Assembly: GCF_018618755.1 (NCBI RefSeq)
Contig: NZ_JACSMR010000010.1
Span: 1 to 64,000 of the forward strand
Direction of reading: 5' to 3'
Source: Exiguobacterium sp. s193
Lineage (GTDB): Bacteria; Bacillota; Bacilli; Exiguobacteriales; Exiguobacteriaceae
DNA length: 64,000 nucleotides
The notes under the pieces are model-generated. The model had not been told where the DNA came from. It worked only from the letters and a program-made list of their open reading frames with translations, and did no database searches. Below, piece by piece: positions 36,926 to 47,582 of this stretch (position 1 is its first letter; every line of letters begins with the position of its first letter). A program made the position numbers and the translations under genes.

Positions 36926-36953
36926 TTGAAATAACTTTATGTACGCTTTTGAT

Positions 36954-36979
36954 GTTTTTCATGGGGATTCATCGGGTAC
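36954..36979 (+). promoter_or_regulatory. Candidate sigma-B promoter of glcU-gdh
   Basis: GTTTTT (36954-36959), 14 bp, GGGTAC (36974-36979) resembles GTTTAA-N12-14-GGGTAT. It lies 40 bp before the TTG start of glcU. glcU-gdh is sigma-B or sporulation controlled in relatives, so stress control would fit a genus that does not sporulate. Confidence 0.5.
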
Positions 36980-37018
36980 AACTTCAAGTAGATAGAACAA
37001 ATGGAAGAGGTGAATCAC

Positions 37019-38681
<1,663 letters not shown>

Positions 38682-38716
38682 TTCCGCTTCCCTGCTTTTT
38701 TAAAGGAGAGGACTCT

Positions 38717-39691
38717 ATGGCCAACTTTTTTTCATTATTGAGGCGGGGAAATAAATCTGCCTTAGCTGCAGCTATCGTCAATACACTGATCGCTATCATT
38801 AAATTTATTGCTTACATCTTAACCGGTAATATCGCTATGTTCGCTGAAATGATGCATACGATTGGTGATGCCGCCAATCAAATGTTTGTTTACGTCGGTT
38901 CAGCGTTAAGTAAAAAGGCACCGACCAAACGTTTTCCGAACGGATTCGGTCGTCTCGTCAACCTCGTCCTGCTTGCCGCAATCATCGTTGTTGCGATTCT
39001 TGCTTATGAAACAATCCGGGAAGGTGTGTTGCATATTCTCCATGCTCCAGGAGAAAAGACAAGTGGACTGTGGATCATTTTGACGGCACTCGGAATCGGG
39101 GTTGTCCTTGAAATGGGCGTCTTTTATAAAGCGATGACTGAAATCGCCCATGAAACAGGGTTAAAATCACGAGGGCTCACGCTGATCCGGGAGAGTTTTT
39201 CAAACCTCGGTCAAGCAAAACCGGCAACGCGCCTTGTCTTTTTAGAAGACCTTGTCGCGACACTCGGTGGTATGATCGCCATCATCGCCGTCCTGATTTC
39301 GCATTACACGTCGTTTTACCAAGCAGAAGGAATTGCTTCGATTCTGATTGGCTTGATGATGTTCTTTGTTGTTTATAATGTCTTCATTCAAAATGCAGCG
39401 GGTGCACTCGGTGAGAGTGATGAAGTTTTGACGGCAAAAATCGCTGAAATTTTACTTCGTGATAAAGATGTCCGTGATATCGAAAAACTCGAAGTCATCA
39501 AAGAAGGTGACCATTTCCACGTCGATCTTGAAATCGAAGTTGACCGTGGCATGACCATCGCGCAAGCCGATGACATCAAAGATCGTCTCGAACTACAAAT
39601 CCGGATTTTAAAAGGCGTGACCGACGTCACGATTGCCTTTGATGAGGATGATCAAATTCCGCATTACAAACCCTCCCCGCCTTCGGAATAA
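38717..39691 (+). CDS. Cation diffusion facilitator family transporter
   Basis: A 324-residue CDF protein with five to six membrane helices in the first 220 residues and a cytoplasmic ferredoxin-like domain. The helix-2 site MFAEMMHTIGDAANQMFVYVG has His-Asp at the expected HxxxD spacing (residues about 41-61). Helix 5 carries EDLVATLGGMIA with the second acidic residue. Such proteins export Zn, Mn, Fe or Co; here Glu and His variants make the metal hard to guess. An insertion between helices 3 and 4 (KSRGLTLIRESFSNLGQAKP) suggests the longer YdfM/CzcD-unlike subgroup. The start follows AAGGAGAGG. Probably read through from glcU-gdh. Confidence 0.88.
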   Translation: MANFFSLLRRGNKSALAAAIVNTLIAIIKFIAYILTGNIAMFAEMMHTIGDAANQMFVYVGSALSKKAPTKRFPNGFGRLVNLVLLAAIIVVAILAYETIREGVLHILHAPGEKTSGLWIILTALGIGVVLEMGVFYKAMTEIAHETGLKSRGLTLIRESFSNLGQAKPATRLVFLEDLVATLGGMIAIIAVLISHYTSFYQAEGIASILIGLMMFFVVYNVFIQNAAGALGESDEVLTAKIAEILLRDKDVRDIEKLEVIKEGDHFHVDLEIEVDRGMTIAQADDIKDRLELQIRILKGVTDVTIAFDEDDQIPHYKPSPPSE

Positions 39692-39712
39692 GAGAGAGGA
39701 ACTACAAACAGC

Positions 39713-39736
39713 AGACACCCTGACGTCAGGGTGTCT
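39713..39736 (+). terminator. Terminator stem of the CDF gene, T tract displaced by R8
   Basis: AGACACCCTGA CG TCAGGGTGTCT is a perfect 11-bp stem, but it is followed by CAGACTGTAG, the end of element R8, instead of a T run. Confidence 0.7.
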
Positions 39737-39866
39737 CAGACTGTAGACAACGTGCTATCGGGAGATAAAGCGTCTGTTTTCGTTGCTTTCCTCGGGCAGG
39801 AGTCAACGAAACGCGACGCTTTGTAGGTAACACCGTGACGGAAAGCCGGGCATGCAGACCGTTTAG
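39736..39866 (+). repeat. Terminator-associated repeat element, copy R8 (orientation A, internally deleted)
   Basis: Begins TCAGACTGTAGACAAC. The whole central domain is gone, leaving AAGCGTCTGTTTTCGTTG, CTTTCCTCGGGCAGGAGT and CAACGAAACGCGACGCTT. These form one clean hairpin made of the two outer arms of the core. The right end is lost after CATGCAGACCGTTTA. It lies between the convergent CDF and thermonuclease genes, directly after a terminator stem. Confidence 0.83.
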
Positions 39867-39910
39867 AAAACGCCGATGATTCCATGAAAAACGGGATCAT
39901 CGGCGTTTCG
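39867..39910. terminator. Terminator hairpin, second copy of the 27006-27053 hairpin
   Basis: AACGCCGATGATTCC...GGGATCATCGGCGTT, A/T flanked, between R8 and the thermonuclease gene. It is the same as the rhodanese-gene terminator except for two loop bases. Confidence 0.8.
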
Positions 39911-40013
39911 TTTGCGTAGGACGGAAATGTCCGTCATGAAATTTGAGTTTGAAGCGCCTGTAGCATCGGCCCCTTCAGGCAATAAGGGACAAACTCTTAT
40001 CGGGCGTGCATCA

Positions 40014-40763
40014 TTAATTCGCAGCGCGTCGAAAACCGGCTTGTTTCGCTTCCTGTTCGCTACAGAACATTTCTTCAGGCTTGACGTCCGCGTAAGAACG
40101 TCCGCCTTTGACATGATAAATCTTATCTCCTTGCCGGTTGATATTTCCTTTGATGTCTTCACACTGACTTTTTGCCGAAGAAGTCGGTTTCTTTTGCAAG
40201 GCCGTTTCGTCAAACCCCCGATTCGTCGCGTAACCCGGTGTTTCCCAAATCCCTTTTTTTGTTACTTTCGCTTCTTGTTCAATGTCTTGGAACGTTTCGA
40301 CATACCGCGTATCCGGTTCATAAATATAAGCAACGCGCGCAAGTCCTTGACGTAATAATTCTTGATTGACCATCTTACCATCAACCCAGACATAGGCAAG
40401 CAGACGACCATATCGATCCGCCGTTGAGTGATCCCGTTCGATGATGATATCACTGCCTTTTGGTAAGAGTTCTTTCGTGAAGTCCGAGGCTTCCGGACCA
40501 AACGGCTGAACCGGTTTTTCCGGATTGACCGTCTCTGGCGTATCGATCAATAAAAAACGAACATCTTCAATTTTCCCATTTGGCAAACGGACTTTAATCG
40601 TATCGCCGTCGACGACCCGCTCGACGGTCACTTGCGTGGCTTTCGTATCATCCGGTTGTGCGATACCGAACTTCGTTTCTGTTTCCTGATCTGACTCTAA
40701 GGCACAGCCCGTACTGAACAAAAGTCCGACCAGCATCAATGCCTTCATCCAAAAGCTCATCAT
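40014..40763 (-). CDS. Thermonuclease-family lipoprotein with an Excalibur domain
   Basis: A 249-residue exported protein. The signal peptide ends in the lipobox LFSTGC (Cys near 19). The nuclease domain spans about 43-175, with VVDGDTIKVRLPNG, RFLLIDTPET (Arg and Asp of the active site), DRYGRLLAYVWVDG (second Arg) and the closing GIWETPGYA. A C-terminal Excalibur-like Cys/Asp domain follows (about 197-245: CEDIKGNINRQGDKIYHV, SYADVKPEEMFCSEQEA). It probably degrades extracellular DNA/RNA at the outer face of the membrane. Two in-frame ATGs (40763, 40760) follow GAGGAGGGG; either could be used. Confidence 0.9.
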   Translation of the reverse strand: MMSFWMKALMLVGLLFSTGCALESDQETETKFGIAQPDDTKATQVTVERVVDGDTIKVRLPNGKIEDVRFLLIDTPETVNPEKPVQPFGPEASDFTKELLPKGSDIIIERDHSTADRYGRLLAYVWVDGKMVNQELLRQGLARVAYIYEPDTRYVETFQDIEQEAKVTKKGIWETPGYATNRGFDETALQKKPTSSAKSQCEDIKGNINRQGDKIYHVKGGRSYADVKPEEMFCSEQEAKQAGFRRAAN

Positions 40764-40838
40764 GCCCCTCCTCTTTCATCCGTTCACCTGTCCACTCAAA
40801 AAACGCCGACCTTATGCGCCGGCGCTTCGCTAAATGTA

Positions 40839-41192
40839 TCAATTGATGGAACACTCTGTCGTACAACTCATTGGAATGACGCGGTTTTTCGCGACCCGGT
40901 CATAGAGTGGCGCTCCGATTCGTAAGCCAATCGATAACGAGACGAATGGAGCTAGCGGTAACAGGAATGGGAGTGTCTTCGTCAACAGACGAATGCCTTC
41001 GATTCCTGGATACCGGACCCCTTGCTCGGTTTCGACATGCATCCGTTCAAGCAGTCGTGGTTGTTGTTCCACCGGCATCCGTCGCGCATCGGAAAACGTC
41101 AACTGCCGGAAACGATCGACACGCTCAAGGAGCCGTTTCGATTTTTGACAGAGCGGACACAGACCATCGTAGTAGACGGTTAACTGTTTCAT
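40839..41192 (-). CDS. Thiol-disulfide oxidoreductase, DCC family (DUF393)
   Basis: A 117-residue protein with the family signature YYDGLCPLCQKSKRLLERVD (DxLCxxC with Cys-13/Cys-16) at its start and the later HVETEQGVRYPGIEGIRLL. Proteins of this family are thioredoxin-like, and their substrates are unknown. The start overlaps the end of the SDR gene by four bases (ATGA), giving an operon ywdI, SDR, DCC. A Cys-rich tail (MSCTTECSIN) is an oddity. Confidence 0.88.
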   Translation of the reverse strand: MKQLTVYYDGLCPLCQKSKRLLERVDRFRQLTFSDARRMPVEQQPRLLERMHVETEQGVRYPGIEGIRLLTKTLPFLLPLAPFVSLSIGLRIGAPLYDRVAKNRVIPMSCTTECSIN

Positions 41193-41839
41193 TCTGCCGA
41201 CAAAACTTTTTCGACGTCCGTCCGGTTCGAATAAAGCGTATAGAAGGCTTCGGCGACATTGACGGGATCGAGTGCCGTCCCACGCTTGACTTCTCCGGCA
41301 ATCGTGACCGTCCCGACGTAGACGTTATTTTCTTTTAACGTATCATGCAGCATGTGCGTCAGTTGACGGACGCCCGCTTTCCCGATTGATAGTCCAGGTA
41401 ACGATTTGATTGCATGCAGTGCAGCCCCACCACCTGTGATTAAGATGGCTCCGTCTTGCCGTTCGACCATATCTGGCGCAACGAGCTGTGCAGCATCGAG
41501 TGCCCCGAGGACATCGATTTCAAACTCTTTCGTGATTTGTTCTGCCGTGACATCAAGTACCGATGCCTGGTGAAGAATCGATGCATTATAGACGAGTACG
41601 TCGATTTGTCCGTATTGTTCTTTCGTCCATTCGACGAGTGAGGCGATATCTGCCCGGCGTGACGCATCACATTCGACACCGACTGCTTCAATGCCGTGCT
41701 CTTTCAATTCTGTGACGACAGCGGCAAGTGTTTCTTGTGTACGTGCCGCGCAGACGATCTGAAAGCCCTCTTTCCCGAATCGCTTACTGATTTCGACGCC
41801 ATTTCCCGGACCTGCTCCAATGATGATTGCTGTTTTCAT
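41189..41839 (-). CDS. Short-chain dehydrogenase/reductase family protein
   Basis: A 216-residue SDR. The cofactor motif is IIGAGPGNGVEISKRFGKEG (residues 6-25; GxGPGxG instead of TGxxxGIG) and VYNASI replaces NNAG. The catalytic Tyr-x-x-x-Lys is not seen: the place of YxxxK reads LSIGKAGV, with Lys but no Tyr. The protein may therefore be a reduced-activity or divergent SDR, as in related B. subtilis and plant proteins. Start at 41839 (AGGAGGGA site); the frame begins at 41899 inside ywdI. Middle gene of a three-gene operon. Confidence 0.83.
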   Translation of the reverse strand: MKTAIIIGAGPGNGVEISKRFGKEGFQIVCAARTQETLAAVVTELKEHGIEAVGVECDASRRADIASLVEWTKEQYGQIDVLVYNASILHQASVLDVTAEQITKEFEIDVLGALDAAQLVAPDMVERQDGAILITGGGAALHAIKSLPGLSIGKAGVRQLTHMLHDTLKENNVYVGTVTIAGEVKRGTALDPVNVAEAFYTLYSNRTDVEKVLSAE

Positions 41840-41895
41840 ACTTTCCCTCCTATGACTTGTCTGTCCATTGTATTCCCAAAAAACGGGACGTTTAG

Positions 41896-42162
41896 TCAAA
41901 AATCGAGTAATGACGGACCTTTCTGTTCATCTTCTTGCGCAACACCCATAAAGCGTGCGAGCATCGGATCGACGTCCGGTTTTGCTGCCGGAGCTGTCTG
42001 TGGACGCACGATGTTTGCTACCGGTGTGCCCGGTTGATCAAGCAACAGCTCACAGTATGCTTTCATTGTCGCTAGTTGCTCGACCTGTGCCGTCCCGCTC
42101 GTCTGTTCGATTTTTGCCATCGTCTGCCGCATTTTTTCAATGACTTGTTGTTCTGTAATCAT
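41896..42162 (-). CDS. ywdI: YwdI family protein (DUF5327)
   Basis: An 88-residue protein with an N-terminal helical part (MITEQQVIEKMRQTMAKIEQ, residues 1-20; CELLLDQ near 45) and a proline/alanine-rich linker, ending in QKGPSLLDF. This layout fits YwdI of B. subtilis; the function is unknown. The ATG at 42162 is chosen because GAGGTGA lies five bases before it; the longer frame would start on the GTG inside that site. First gene of the ywdI-SDR-DCC operon, divergent from a Gfo/Idh/MocA oxidoreductase. Confidence 0.78.
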   Translation of the reverse strand: MITEQQVIEKMRQTMAKIEQTSGTAQVEQLATMKAYCELLLDQPGTPVANIVRPQTAPAAKPDVDPMLARFMGVAQEDEQKGPSLLDF

Positions 42163-42218
42163 CTTATTCACCTCACTTGTGCTAAATTGAAGGGACTAAC
42201 CGAAAAGGAAGTGTCCTT

Positions 42219-43184
42219 ATGATTCGTACTGCTTTAGTTGGATTTGGTCTTGCCGGAGAACACTTACATGCCCCCTATATTGCATCGCCTGATTATCAAC
42301 TTGTCGCTGTTCAGTCGAGCCGCCCGGATGCAGTGGCACAAAGCTATCCGGATGTGCCGGTTTACGCGACACTCGAAACGCTTCTTGCCGCAGAAACGAT
42401 TGATCTCGTTGTCATCGCGACACCCAATGCGGAACATTATCCGCTTGCCCGGCTTGCGTTAGAAGCCAATTGTCATGTGCTCGTCGAAAAACCGTTTACG
42501 GTGACGCTTGCTGAAGCAGATGAGTTAACGGAGCTTGCCCGTCGACAGAATCGCTTACTGACAGTTTATCATAACCGCCGTTACAAAAAAGACTTCGAGA
42601 CGTTGCTCGAACTCGTTCGAACGGGGGAACTCGGGGACGTCCAGACGTTCGAAGCCCATTATGACCGTTATCGTCCGACGGTCCGGGAACGCTGGCGGGA
42701 ACAAGGCGTTCCGGGTGCCGGACTCCTGTATGATTTAGGGTCACATTTAATCGACCAAGCTCTTGTCCTATTCGACGAACGACCGGATCGTGTCTTTTGT
42801 GATCAAGCCATCCAGCGAATCGACGGTCCTGTCGACGATTACACGCACCTAATTCTTGCTTTCGGGTCCCGTCGTGCCATTTTGCATATCGGCTCACTCG
42901 TCCCAATGCCCGGACGTTCCTTGAGCGTCCATGGAACGAAAGCGAGTTATTTCGTTGATGTCGTTGATACGGAACGGTCCACTTATACATTCGGACTTCC
43001 GGAACAACCTGCTGAAGAGCGCCCTTTCCTCAAGCCTTCCACTACGTATTACGGGGACCTCGCACGGGCGATTCGCAACGAAGCGCCACTCGCCGTGACG
43101 ACGGAACAAGCCTTGTTTGTCATGAAAATCATTGATTATGCTCAAAAAAGTGCAAAAGAGGGTACATGGATAACAGTAGAGTAA
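42219..43184 (+). CDS. Gfo/Idh/MocA family oxidoreductase
   Basis: A 321-residue oxidoreductase with an N-terminal Rossmann domain (MIRTALVGFGLAGEHLHAPY; GxGxxG, residues 8-13) and the conserved EKP motif (CHVLVEKPFTVTLAEADEL, about 86-104). The C-terminal alpha/beta domain follows (RWREQGVPGAGLLYDLGSHLIDQAL, in parts, with GxGxLxDLGxH). These enzymes act on sugars, inositols or biliverdin-like substrates with NAD(P). The substrate is not predictable here. The start follows AAAAGGAAG. glpD follows 36 bp downstream, so they may be co-transcribed. Confidence 0.92.
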   Translation: MIRTALVGFGLAGEHLHAPYIASPDYQLVAVQSSRPDAVAQSYPDVPVYATLETLLAAETIDLVVIATPNAEHYPLARLALEANCHVLVEKPFTVTLAEADELTELARRQNRLLTVYHNRRYKKDFETLLELVRTGELGDVQTFEAHYDRYRPTVRERWREQGVPGAGLLYDLGSHLIDQALVLFDERPDRVFCDQAIQRIDGPVDDYTHLILAFGSRRAILHIGSLVPMPGRSLSVHGTKASYFVDVVDTERSTYTFGLPEQPAEERPFLKPSTTYYGDLARAIRNEAPLAVTTEQALFVMKIIDYAQKSAKEGTWITVE

Positions 43185-43220
43185 TTCAGTCCACTTCATT
43201 ATGAACAGGGGGAACTATTC

Positions 43221-44879
43221 ATGTTTTCAAGTACGGAACGCACGGCATGGTTAGAAGAAATGGGACAAGAACTGTTAGATGTATTAGTCATCGGGGGTGG
43301 CATCACGGGTGCTGGGATTTTACTCGATGCACAAAGTCGCGGTATGCGTACGGGCTTAATTGAAATGCAGGACTTTGCTGAGGGGACATCAAGTCGCTCA
43401 ACGAAACTCGTCCACGGCGGTCTACGTTATCTCAAACAATTCGAAATCAAGCTCGTCGCAGAAGTCGGAAAAGAGCGGGAAATCGTGTATGAGAACGCAC
43501 CTCACGTCACGACGCCGGAGTGGATGATGTTACCGCTCGTCGAGGGCGGGACGTTCGGAAGTTTTTCAACTTCCATCGGGTTACGCGTCTACGACCAACT
43601 CGCTGGTGTACGACGCAATGAACGGAGAACGATGCTGTCGAAAGAAGAAACGCTTGGTTATGAACCGCTCCTCCGTTCGGAACACCTCGTCGGCGGCGGA
43701 CGCTACGTCGAATACAAAACGGACGATGCCCGCTTGACGATGGAAGTCTTAAAAGCTGCCATCAGCTACGGTGGTCGCCCCGTCAACTATACGAAAGCCG
43801 AGTCGCTCGTCTACCATAACGGCAAAGTCGTCGGTGTCGAAGTCCGGGATCTGTTAACGGACCGGACATATACGATTCGCGCAAAAAAAATCATCAACGC
43901 GACAGGTCCATGGGTCGATGAACTACGGGAACAAGATGGTTCGAAGTCCGGTAAGTCGTTACACCTGACGAAAGGGATTCACCTTGTCATCGATCAAGCT
44001 GATTTCCCGCTCCGTCAAGCCGTCTATTTCGATGTTTCGGACGGACGGATGATTTTCGCGATTCCACGTGAAGGAAAAACGTATGTCGGGACGACCGACA
44101 CGAACTACAAAGGTGACATTCTCGAGCCTGGAGTCACGGAAGAAGACCGCGATTATATCTTAAAAGCGACGAACGATATGTTTAATGTCGAGCTTCGCCC
44201 GGAACACGTCGAATCAACGTGGTCTGGTCTCCGTCCATTGATTCATGAAGATGGTAAAGATCCGAGTGAACTCTCGCGTAAAGATGAAATCTTCGTCTCG
44301 AAATCCGGCTTGATGTCAATCGCCGGCGGTAAGCTGACCGGTTACCGGAAAATGGCGGAACGCATCATCAACATGGTAGCGGAACAGTTCAAAAAAGAAG
44401 AAAATCGCATCTATCTTGAATCACGGACACGTCATATCTTGCTTGGCGGCGGACATAAAGACGGTAGTAAAGGGTTTGCCCGCTACTTGAAAGAGCAACA
44501 ACCGAAAGGCGAAGCCCTCGGTCTCTCGCCGGGTGAGACGACATGGCTCATCCAACGTTATGGAACGAACGTCGAACGGGTATATGAACTCATTCGTTCA
44601 CGTGGCAGTGAAGCGGAACGGTATCAGTTACCTCTTCACTGGTTCGGTGCATTGCTTTACGGCCTCGAAGCCGAACTCGTCATGCAACCGGGTGATTTCT
44701 TGAATCGCCGGGCATCCGCCGTCTTCTTCGATTACCCGAATGCTGAAAAATATGCTGACGGCGTGCTCGCTCTCATGCGTAGTGAACTCGGTTGGTCACC
44801 TGAAGAAGAAGCGAAAGCGAATGAAAGCATCAAACGTGAGTTCGACGCTGTGCGTGTAAAAAGTTCAGTTCCTTCTTAA
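43221..44879 (+). CDS. glpD: Glycerol-3-phosphate dehydrogenase, aerobic (GlpD)
   Basis: A 552-residue membrane-associated flavoenzyme that oxidises sn-glycerol 3-phosphate to DHAP and passes electrons to menaquinone. It has the FAD motif VLVIGGGITGAGILLDAQSRG (residues about 20-40; GxGxxG) and FAEGTSSRSTKLVHGGLRYL in order. YVGTTDTNYKGD and TWSGLRPLI follow, and the C-terminal DAO_C domain. The start follows AGGGGGAA. No glpP-type antiterminator site was recognised in the short upstream gap, so it may depend on the upstream oxidoreductase gene's promoter. Confidence 0.95.
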   Translation: MFSSTERTAWLEEMGQELLDVLVIGGGITGAGILLDAQSRGMRTGLIEMQDFAEGTSSRSTKLVHGGLRYLKQFEIKLVAEVGKEREIVYENAPHVTTPEWMMLPLVEGGTFGSFSTSIGLRVYDQLAGVRRNERRTMLSKEETLGYEPLLRSEHLVGGGRYVEYKTDDARLTMEVLKAAISYGGRPVNYTKAESLVYHNGKVVGVEVRDLLTDRTYTIRAKKIINATGPWVDELREQDGSKSGKSLHLTKGIHLVIDQADFPLRQAVYFDVSDGRMIFAIPREGKTYVGTTDTNYKGDILEPGVTEEDRDYILKATNDMFNVELRPEHVESTWSGLRPLIHEDGKDPSELSRKDEIFVSKSGLMSIAGGKLTGYRKMAERIINMVAEQFKKEENRIYLESRTRHILLGGGHKDGSKGFARYLKEQQPKGEALGLSPGETTWLIQRYGTNVERVYELIRSRGSEAERYQLPLHWFGALLYGLEAELVMQPGDFLNRRASAVFFDYPNAEKYADGVLALMRSELGWSPEEEAKANESIKREFDAVRVKSSVPS

Positions 44880-44893
44880 AAAATCATCATCTT

Positions 44894-44942
44894 AAAAAGG
44901 CAGGAGAAGCCGAAGTTCACTTCGGTATCTCCTGCCTTTTTC
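44894..44942. terminator. Bidirectional terminator between glpD and the DUF2252 gene
   Basis: AAAAAGGCAGGAGA...TCTCCTGCCTTTTT with an inner CCGAA/TTCGG hairpin. Confidence 0.9.
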
Positions 44943-44964
44943 CGGTTCCAAGAAGACCATCTTC

Positions 44965-46254
44965 TTATCGACTAACGATCCAGTTCAAGAACACTTGAAA
45001 ATCTAGCTTCGTTCGTGCGGCATAAGCATTTGACCAGCGTTGAATTTGTTGAAGGAAAACCTGTTCTGACTCTCCTATCGCTTCAATGATTGCAACATCG
45101 GCGTGATGGGTGAGGACCGTTGCGTTAATGCCTGCATCCATATCAGCACTTGCATGGATTTTTGCGGTAATCCGTCCTTGAATCGATAGGACATTTTCAA
45201 GGTCGTCTTGATTTTTGATATGCTTCGCCTTCAATTTCTTTTTATACGGTGACCGTTCACGAATGTAATATTCTTTTTGATTCATCGTCACATATCCGAG
45301 ATGCGGGTCTTCATACGCTTGCATCGCTTTTTGAGAGGTTATGACACGTAATCCTTGATGAACAGTCTCGACATCTTCCCGGTAGACCGGAACGAACAGG
45401 GACGGAACGGCGGATTGTGCCTGTTTCATCTCAAGAATGACGTCCGGCTGACCCTTCCCTCCGCCATTAATCAAAATATAGTAACGTTCCAGACCAATCG
45501 AGGCAGTCCCACTATCTAATTTATGGACGATGTCTTTAATGACATAAAAATCCTCGTCCCGTCGGTCATTTTTATCGATTGAATTCATGTAGGACGGCCA
45601 GACCGCTTCAATCGCTGCATATGTCTCTGCACTGACCGGCTTCATATCCGGTAAATCAAGGAATTTTCGATGTCCCTCCACTACAGCTGTCCGTTCTCCA
45701 AGTAATTCTGTTTTCTTTTTTTCTGCTTTTTTAATTAACTTCCGAATCGGTCCTTTCGTGTTGTCGACCGTAAAACAAACGTCGCTCGGATTTTTTCCTT
45801 CTGCATATTTACGAAGGTCCTGTAAGTAGTGTTGAATGTAAGCGGCAATCGCCGGTTCCGCATCATAACCGACCTCTTCTGCGAACAGTTGGACAGAGAC
45901 GGCCATCCGAATCAAATCGTAAAGATACGAACCGAGATATCCCTCATCGAAGTCATTGACGTCGTAAATGATTTCTCCTTTTGCGTTTCCATGGACACCA
46001 AAGTTTTCAAAGTGGAGATCGCCTTGAATCCATGTCGGCGTCTCACTCGGTGTGTCGAATCCTAATGGAATCCGCGTCAAATCATAGTAAAATAAATGAG
46101 AGCTGCCACGAAAAAACAGAAACGGACTTTGACTCATTTTCTCGTATTTTTGTCTGCGCGATGCTTCATCGAGTCGACGGATTTCATCGTCATAAAAGTC
46201 CAATACTTTGGCAATTGTCATCTGTCGAATGTCATCATACACTGTCGTAAACAT
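44965..46254 (-). CDS. DUF2252 family protein
   Basis: A 429-residue protein with the family marks FFRGSSHLFYYDL (about 47-59), WIQGDLHFENFGVHGNAKGEIIYDVNDFDE (about 75-104, shown in parts: GDLHFENFG, YDVNDFDE) and a long C-terminal half. The GDLHxENFG...DxNDFDE pattern resembles the catalytic and metal loops of aminoglycoside-phosphotransferase-like kinases (HGDLHxxN and IDFD), so a small-molecule kinase fold is likely. The substrate is unknown. The start at 46254 follows AGGAGG. It stands alone, convergent with glpD. Confidence 0.87.
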   Translation of the reverse strand: MFTTVYDDIRQMTIAKVLDFYDDEIRRLDEASRRQKYEKMSQSPFLFFRGSSHLFYYDLTRIPLGFDTPSETPTWIQGDLHFENFGVHGNAKGEIIYDVNDFDEGYLGSYLYDLIRMAVSVQLFAEEVGYDAEPAIAAYIQHYLQDLRKYAEGKNPSDVCFTVDNTKGPIRKLIKKAEKKKTELLGERTAVVEGHRKFLDLPDMKPVSAETYAAIEAVWPSYMNSIDKNDRRDEDFYVIKDIVHKLDSGTASIGLERYYILINGGGKGQPDVILEMKQAQSAVPSLFVPVYREDVETVHQGLRVITSQKAMQAYEDPHLGYVTMNQKEYYIRERSPYKKKLKAKHIKNQDDLENVLSIQGRITAKIHASADMDAGINATVLTHHADVAIIEAIGESEQVFLQQIQRWSNAYAARTKLDFQVFLNWIVSR

Positions 46255-46277
46255 CCTATGACCTCCTTTTCGCTTTT

Positions 46278-46317
46278 AAAAAAGGCAGCCAAAACGAATT
46301 CGTTTTGCTGCCTTTTG
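46278..46317. terminator. Terminator of msrAB
   Basis: AAAAGGCAGC...GCTGCCTTTT with inner AAAACGAATTCGTTTT, located just after the msrAB stop on the minus strand. Confidence 0.88.
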
Positions 46318-46324
46318 ATTTTAC

Positions 46325-47272
46325 TTACTCGAAGTGTTTTTTATATTCCCCATATCCTGCAGAATCAAGCTCTTCTAACGGAATGAACCGGAGAGCAGCT
46401 GAATTGATGCAGTAACGAAGCCCACCGAGTTCTTTTGGACCATCATCAAAGATGTGACCGAGGTGACTATCAGCATCAGCTGAACGAACTTCAGTCCGCG
46501 TCATGCCATGCGTCGTGTCGAGATTCACTTCCATCTTATCTTCTGCGATTGGCTTCGCGAAACTTGGCCATCCACAACTCGAGTTAAATTTATCTTTTGA
46601 CGTGAAAAGTGGTGTTCCGTCGACGATATCGACATAGAGTCCCGGACGTTCTTCATCCCAGTATTCATTTCGGAAAGCTGGTTCTGTCCCGCTCTCTTGT
46701 GTCACTTTATACTGGATGGGTGTTAAACGTTGTTTCAGTTCCTGCTCCTTACCTTGATCTTTCCACGCTTCTTTGACGAACTTGGCACGCCCCGATCCAA
46801 CACTATACATTTGATAACGGAACGGATTTTTTTTGTAGTAATCCTGATGGTAATCTTCTGCTGGCCAAAATGGTGCTGCCGGACGGATGTCGACGGCAAC
46901 CGGTTTTGAGAAGCGACCAGAAGCGTCGAGTGCTGCTTTCGATTGTTCCGCTGCTTGTTTTTGCGCTTCATCGACATAAAAAATAGCGGGTTCATACGAC
47001 TGACCTCGGTCGTTAAACTGACCACCACCATCAGTCGGATCGATTTGACGCCAAAATACTTCAAGTAATTCTTCATATGTGATGACGGACGGATCGTATG
47101 TCACCTCGACTGCTTCGAGATGTCCCGTCGTCTCAGAACAAACTTCTTTATAGGTCGGGTTCTCTGTATGACCACCGGTGTAGCCAGAAATTACTTGGTC
47201 GACACCATCATACTTATGAAACGGTTTGACCATACACCAGAAACAACCACCTGCGAATATTGCTTTTGCCAT
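46325..47272 (-). CDS. msrAB: Bifunctional methionine sulfoxide reductase MsrA-MsrB
   Basis: A 315-residue fusion. MsrA domain at 1-165: [15 protein letters not shown] (catalytic Cys-10 in GCFWC), [16 protein letters not shown]. MsrB domain at about 175-313: [47 protein letters not shown] and [12 protein letters not shown] with the catalytic Cys near the end. MsrA repairs the S and MsrB the R diastereomer of Met sulfoxide. MsrB lacks the CxxC zinc pairs, as often in fused forms. The start follows GAGGGGAAG. A small membrane-protein gene lies upstream. Confidence 0.94.
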   Translation of the reverse strand: MAKAIFAGGCFWCMVKPFHKYDGVDQVISGYTGGHTENPTYKEVCSETTGHLEAVEVTYDPSVITYEELLEVFWRQIDPTDGGGQFNDRGQSYEPAIFYVDEAQKQAAEQSKAALDASGRFSKPVAVDIRPAAPFWPAEDYHQDYYKKNPFRYQMYSVGSGRAKFVKEAWKDQGKEQELKQRLTPIQYKVTQESGTEPAFRNEYWDEERPGLYVDIVDGTPLFTSKDKFNSSCGWPSFAKPIAEDKMEVNLDTTHGMTRTEVRSADADSHLGHIFDDGPKELGGLRYCINSAALRFIPLEELDSAGYGEYKKHFE

Positions 47273-47343
47273 CTATCTTCCCCTCCTCTTTCTATCTCTT
47301 TAGTCTACTGCTTTTTAAAGCATGTCCCTACTATCTTGCTCAC

Positions 47344-47526
47344 TCAATCTTCCGGGTTCGCCTTCAGGCGCCGCATGACAAAATAAATCGCTGCAAAAAC
47401 TAAAATCAATCCGCCGAGCGAATACCAGATGTTATTCATGCGATAAATCATTTGATAAATCGCTAATGTAATCAATAAAATCGCGATCGGGATGAATGCC
47501 CGTTTAAAGTGGTACCAGTAGTTCAC
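47344..47526 (-). CDS. Small membrane protein, 60 residues
   Basis: A 60-residue protein with two predicted membrane helices (IPIAILLITLAIYQMIY at 12-28 and IWYSLGGLILVFAAIYFVM at 33-51) and charged ends. The ribosome binding site GGAGGCG precedes the ATG. I know no family. It is placed 71 bp upstream of msrAB on the same strand and 56 bp downstream of a sodium symporter gene. Confidence 0.68.
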   Translation of the reverse strand: MNYWYHFKRAFIPIAILLITLAIYQMIYRMNNIWYSLGGLILVFAAIYFVMRRLKANPED

Positions 47527-47582
47527 GATGCTCGCCTCCGTTTTTCTTTTATCTTAATCGATTTGGGACGCGAACAGTGAAC

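Noticed and set aside
44965-46254. DUF2252 protein as a TnpB- or kinase-type resistance gene
   Set aside because: The GDLHFENFG pattern hints at a kinase fold, but no substrate or resistance role can be supported from sequence.
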